A stretch of 7,408 bases of DNA from Pseudomonadota bacterium (lineage in GTDB: Bacteria > Pseudomonadota > Alphaproteobacteria > Rhizobiales > Devosiaceae), in the NCBI GenBank assembly GCA_023433985.1, contig JAEYTN010000017.1:1-7408 (forward strand), in the 5' to 3' direction. The translations under genes and the position numbers were made by a program. Under the pieces are notes generated by a model. The model was not told where the DNA came from. It searched no databases and was given only the letters and a program-made list of their open reading frames with translations. Shown here one piece after another: positions 4,612-7,408 of the stretch (positions are counted from its first letter, which is position 1; each line of letters starts with the position of its first letter).

Positions 4612-6600
4612 TCAATCGAGCGGATCGTAGCTCTTCTTCTTGCGCGGCTTGGCGCCTGCATCCGCCGGCGGTTCGTGCTTCACCCTGTTCTTGTACTTGG
4701 GCTTGCCCTTGTCCTTCGGGCTAGGCTTCGGGCCCCTGGGCGGACGCGGGTGCTCGGCCGGCGCTTCAGCAACCGGCGGGGTGATCTCGCGGGCCGGAAC
4801 CGAGTCCAGCTTGGCCCCCTTGTCGGTGCGAACCTTGTAGTGTGGACCGGGCTCGCGCGGCTTGTACTGCCGCTTCCCGGGCGGGGCGAAGTCGGCGCGC
4901 GGCTTGTATTCGCGGCGCGGCGGACCCTCCGAACGCTCGCGGTAGCGCGGCGGGGTATCGCCGCTGGCCGGGGTGATGTTCACCTCTCCACCCGTCCGGG
5001 CAACGCGTTCGGCAAAAGCGTCGGCCTTGTCCGCGGCGATCTCGAAGCGGGTCTCGAGCTCGCCGATCTTGATCGAGCCGATGTCGCCCTTCACCACTCC
5101 GCCGGCCTTGCAGATCATCGGCAGCAGCCATTTGGGATCGGCGCGCTGCTTGCGTCCCAGGGGCAACACGAACCACTTGCCGCCCTGCATCGGTTCGCGG
5201 CGCTCGCGAGGTTCGCGCGGCTCGCGGTCGGGACGGACGCCATCCTCGAAGCGCTTGCGCTGCGGCTTCTCATTGATCGGCGGGATGCGGTCCTCCGAAA
5301 CCTCCTCGGCCGCCGGCCGGCTCGCGACCTCGCGGCGGAGATAGGCGGCGGCGAGCTGCTCGGGGGTCAGCAGCGCCATCAGCTCCGCAACCAACGCGGT
5401 TTCGCCCTCCTCGGGTGCGGCGATCGCCTGCGCCCGGGCCAGCATCTGGTCGTGATTGTGCCGATCGATCTCGGCGATGGTCGGGGCACCGCGCTCCGAG
5501 GCGCGGATGTTGGCGAGCGCCAGCGTGCGCGCCACGGCCTTGCGACGGTGCATCGGCACAATCAGCACGCAGGTGCCCTTACGGCCGGCGCGACCGGTAC
5601 GTCCGGAACGATGCGTCAGCGTCTCGGGATTGGAGGGGATGTCCGCATGGATCACGAGCCCGAGGTTGGGCAGGTCGATGCCTCGGGCCGCGACGTCGGT
5701 GGCGACGCAGATGCGGGCGCGGCCATCGCGCATCGCCTGCAACGCGTTGGAGCGCTCGGCCTGGGTCAGTTCGCCCGACAGCGACACCACCGCGAAGCCG
5801 CGGTTGGCAAGCCGCGCCGCCAGATGCTTCGTCGACTCGCGAGTATGGCAGAAGACGATGATGTTGCTGTCGTCGTAGAGCAGCAGCGTATTGATGATCG
5901 CGTGCTCCTTTTCCTCGGCCCGCACGATCACCTGCACGTAGTCGATATCGGCGTGACGTTCGTGGGCGGCCGTCACAGTGAGGCGCAGCGCATCGTTCTG
6001 GAAGCTCTTCGCCAGCTCGGCGATGGCCTTCGGCACCGTCGCGGAGAACAGCAGCGTGCGCCGGCTGTCTGGAGCGGCCGCAAGGATGAACTCGAGGTCT
6101 TCGCTGAAGCCGAGGTCGAGCATCTCGTCGGCTTCGTCGAGCACCACGGCGCGGATCGCCGTCAGGTCGAGCGCGCCCTTGGTGATGTGGTCGCGCAGGC
6201 GGCCCGGCGTGCCGACGACGATATGCGCACCGCGCTCCAGCGCCCGCCGCTCGGTGCGGATGTCCATGCCGCCGACACCCGCCGCGATCCTGGCGCCCGC
6301 GTCGGCATAGAGCCACTGCAACTCGCGCTGCACCTGCAGCGCCAGCTCGCGGGTCGGGGCGATCAGCAGTGCCAGCGGTGCCCCCGCCTCGCCGAAAGCG
6401 GCATCCTCGCCCAGCAGCGTCGGAGCGATCGTCATGCCGAAGGCAACGGTCTTGCCCGAGCCCGTCTGCGCCGACACCAGCAGGTCGCGACCTGCGGCCT
6501 CCTCGCCGAGCACTGCGAGCTGGACGGGGGTAAGCTCGTCGTAGCCGCGAGCGCTGAGCGCGGTGGCAAGGGCGGGATGTATGGTGTCGGGCAAGCTCAT
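4612..6600 (-). CDS. deaD: DEAD-box ATP-dependent RNA helicase with DbpA-type RNA-binding domain
   Basis: A 662-residue cytoplasmic RNA helicase that unwinds RNA or remodels RNP, of the DeaD/CsdA/DbpA type acting in ribosome assembly and mRNA turnover. All core motifs are visible: Q motif (GYDELTPVQ, Gln27), Walker A AQTGSGKT (44-51), PTREL (82-86), TPGR (131-134), DEAD (155-158), SAT (186-188), VFCHT (249-253), ARGID (305-309) and HRSGRTGR (330-337). Residues about 475-545 (GGKWFVLPLGRK to NITPA) match the DbpA C-terminal RNA-binding domain. A charged linker (PREPRERREP) precedes it, and a Lys/Pro/Arg-rich tail of about 115 residues, probably disordered, follows. The start is the ATG at 6600; the frame is open further upstream, but that part overlaps the antisense-free ndk gene in another frame and crosses its terminator. 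The site upstream is weak (GGA only). The symbol is tentative because dbpA or a generic DEAD helicase is also possible. Confidence 0.93.
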   Translation of the reverse strand: MSLPDTIHPALATALSARGYDELTPVQLAVLGEEAAGRDLLVSAQTGSGKTVAFGMTIAPTLLGEDAAFGEAGAPLALLIAPTRELALQVQRELQWLYADAGARIAAGVGGMDIRTERRALERGAHIVVGTPGRLRDHITKGALDLTAIRAVVLDEADEMLDLGFSEDLEFILAAAPDSRRTLLFSATVPKAIAELAKSFQNDALRLTVTAAHERHADIDYVQVIVRAEEKEHAIINTLLLYDDSNIIVFCHTRESTKHLAARLANRGFAVVSLSGELTQAERSNALQAMRDGRARICVATDVAARGIDLPNLGLVIHADIPSNPETLTHRSGRTGRAGRKGTCVLIVPMHRRKAVARTLALANIRASERGAPTIAEIDRHNHDQMLARAQAIAAPEEGETALVAELMALLTPEQLAAAYLRREVASRPAAEEVSEDRIPPINEKPQRKRFEDGVRPDREPREPRERREPMQGGKWFVLPLGRKQRADPKWLLPMICKAGGVVKGDIGSIKIGELETRFEIAADKADAFAERVARTGGEVNITPASGDTPPRYRERSEGPPRREYKPRADFAPPGKRQYKPREPGPHYKVRTDKGAKLDSVPAREITPPVAEAPAEHPRPPRGPKPSPKDKGKPKYKNRVKHEPPADAGAKPRKKKSYDPLD

Positions 6601-6614
6601 CGCACTATTCCAGC

Positions 6615-6643
6615 AAAACAAAAGGGCCGCCCGGAGGCGACCC
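6615..6643 (-). terminator. Intrinsic terminator of ndk
   Basis: Read on the minus strand, GGGTCGCC and GGCGGCCC form an 8-bp stem with one G-U pair around a TCCG tetraloop, followed directly by TTTTGTTTT. It begins about 24 bases after the ndk stop codon. This is a textbook rho-independent terminator in shape. Its T-run ends only 14 bases before the helicase start codon. Confidence 0.88.
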
Positions 6644-6667
6644 TCGGAAACGGTATAACGCGCGAGA

Positions 6668-7090
6668 TCAGCCGACGATCTCGTCGTCGTTGAAGAAGAA
6701 CTTGATTTCCTGCGCGGCGGTCTCGGGGGCGTCCGAGCCGTGCACCGAGTTCTCGCCGACCGAAACGGCGTAGAGCTTGCGGATGGTGCCCTCGGCGGCA
6801 TTGGCCGGGTTGGTGGCGCCCATCACTTCGCGGTTCTTGAGGATGGCGTTCTCGCCTTCCAGCACCTGCACGACGACCGGACCGGAGGTCATGGTCTCGA
6901 CCAGCTCGCCGAAGAAGGGACGCTCCTTGTGCACAGCGTAGAAGCCCTCGGCCTGAGCGCGGGTCATGTGAATCTTCTTGAGCGCCACCGGACGGAGGCC
7001 GTTCTCTTCGAACACGGTCAGGATCTTGCCGATCAGGTTGCGGCGGACGGCATCGGGTTTGATGATCGAGAAGGTGCGCTCAATGGCCAT
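6668..7090 (-). CDS. ndk: Nucleoside diphosphate kinase
   Basis: Transfers the gamma phosphate of ATP to nucleoside diphosphates by a ping-pong mechanism through a phosphohistidine, balancing NTP and dNTP pools in the cytoplasm. The 140-residue length is normal for bacterial Ndk. Every expected active-site residue is present: Lys11 (IIKPDAV), Tyr51, Phe59, Arg87, Thr93, Arg104, Asn114 and the phosphorylated His117 in [10 protein letters not shown]. The ATG is preceded by AAGGA at a spacing of 8. The gene ends in TGA and is followed by a strong intrinsic terminator, so it is probably largely monocistronic. A very weak promoter-like pair (TTGCGC, 16 bases, CTAGAA; 7155 to 7128 on the minus strand) lies upstream, but I do not call it. 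Confidence 0.98.
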   Translation of the reverse strand: MAIERTFSIIKPDAVRRNLIGKILTVFEENGLRPVALKKIHMTRAQAEGFYAVHKERPFFGELVETMTSGPVVVQVLEGENAILKNREVMGATNPANAAEGTIRKLYAVSVGENSVHGSDAPETAAQEIKFFFNDDEIVG

Positions 7091-7124
7091 TGCTCTGGTC
7101 CTTGGTCTTGCGGGGAAAAGTGCG

Positions 7125-7142
7125 GCCTTCTAGCGGGAAGGC
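7125..7142 (-). terminator. Possible weak terminator or ndk leader hairpin
   Basis: GCCTTC and GAAGGC form a perfect 6-bp inverted repeat with a 6-base loop, followed after five bases by TTTT on the minus strand. It lies about 28 bases past the stop of the upstream gene and about 35 bases before the ndk start. It could end the upstream transcript or fold in the ndk leader. The short stem and offset T-run make it weak. Confidence 0.35.
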
Positions 7143-7169
7143 GTGACGCGCGCAAGACGGCGCATCGCC

Positions 7170-7408
7170 CTACTCGGCCGGCGCCTCGGCCTCCGGCGGC
7201 AGGCAGTCAGGGCCATTGGGCGCGATGTCGGTGTCGCTGGCGGCGACTACCTCGCCCTCGGGGCTCAGGACCTGCACGTCGAGCCTCGTCACTTCCTCGG
7301 GCACCGGCACGATACCGGCGAAGTTCACCTTCACCACCTGCATGGTGCAGATTTCGGCGGTGTTGACCGTGGGCACCGTCACCGTCGCGGTTCCTCCCTC
7401 GATCAGCT
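7170..7408 (-). CDS. Unrecognised protein, C-terminal part only
   Basis: I do not recognise this protein. The frame is open to the right edge, giving 78 visible residues. They look like a beta-rich domain (TVTVPTV..., ICTMQVVKVNFAG, RLDVQVLSPEGEVVAASDT) ending in an acidic Pro/Ala/Glu tail (PPEAEAPAE). Two cysteines, in AEIC and GPDC, could form a disulfide if the protein is exported. A GTG at 7382 with GGAGGA about 8-10 bases upstream could be a start, giving a 70-residue protein, but that version has no signal peptide and would begin in the middle of an alternating strand pattern. I therefore favour a truncated larger gene. It runs in the same direction as ndk, ending 79 bases before it. 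Confidence 0.6.
   Translation of the reverse strand, partial: LIEGGTATVTVPTVNTAEICTMQVVKVNFAGIVPVPEEVTRLDVQVLSPEGEVVAASDTDIAPNGPDCLPPEAEAPAE

Noticed and set aside
6652..6657. TATACC (minus strand) as a -10 element for the helicase
   Set aside because: No matching -35 hexamer at the right distance; four of six matches alone is not persuasive.
4675..6693. 672-codon open frame on the plus strand opposite the helicase
   Set aside because: Antisense shadow of the helicase, again an artefact of GC-rich third positions; no recognisable motifs.
6601..6801. N-terminal 67-residue extension of the helicase frame
   Set aside because: It overlaps the 3' end of ndk and the ndk terminator, is Ser/Arg/Pro-rich low-complexity, and the conserved helicase start MSLPDTIHPAL follows directly.

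Overview
The window is about 7.4 kb of GC-rich, densely packed bacterial chromosome. High GC at third codon positions, GTG/TTG starts and the protein styles suggest an alphaproteobacterium, perhaps a Hyphomicrobiales/Devosia-like organism; this placement is inference, since there is no rRNA or other phylogenetic marker. I see no insertion sequence, phage gene, CRISPR array, tRNA or rRNA.

Layout. The left edge (1-617, +) holds the C-terminal part of a TauE/SafE-type (TSUP) membrane exporter. Its stop codon lies one base from that of a convergent molybdopterin oxidoreductase (619-2706, -). Upstream of the oxidoreductase, on the same strand, is a 63-residue two-helix membrane protein (2770-2961, -). 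A perfect 9-bp inverted repeat sits directly against the oxidoreductase start codon. A 323-bp gap (2962-3284) then separates this strand from a divergently read six-helix potassium-type channel with a C-terminal zinc ribbon (3285-4076, +), which most likely starts at a TTG behind a strong ribosome binding site.

The right half is entirely on the minus strand. In transcription order it holds the C-terminal end of an unrecognised protein (7408-7170), nucleoside diphosphate kinase ndk (7090-6668) with a clear intrinsic terminator, a DEAD-box RNA helicase with a DbpA-type RNA-binding domain (6600-4612), and two tandem 4-oxalocrotonate-tautomerase-family genes (4560-4273 and 4268-4083). The second tautomerase starts at a TTG four bases after the stop of the first.

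Functional picture. Most genes are housekeeping or general-purpose: nucleotide balance (ndk), RNA remodelling (helicase), ion flux (channel) and redox chemistry with a Mo cofactor. I do not see a clearly new multi-gene system. The points most worth a second look are the channel/zinc-ribbon fusion, the tandem tautomerases with differing active-site residues (one with a histone-like basic tail), the hairpin at the oxidoreductase start, and the ndk terminator squeezed against the helicase start codon.
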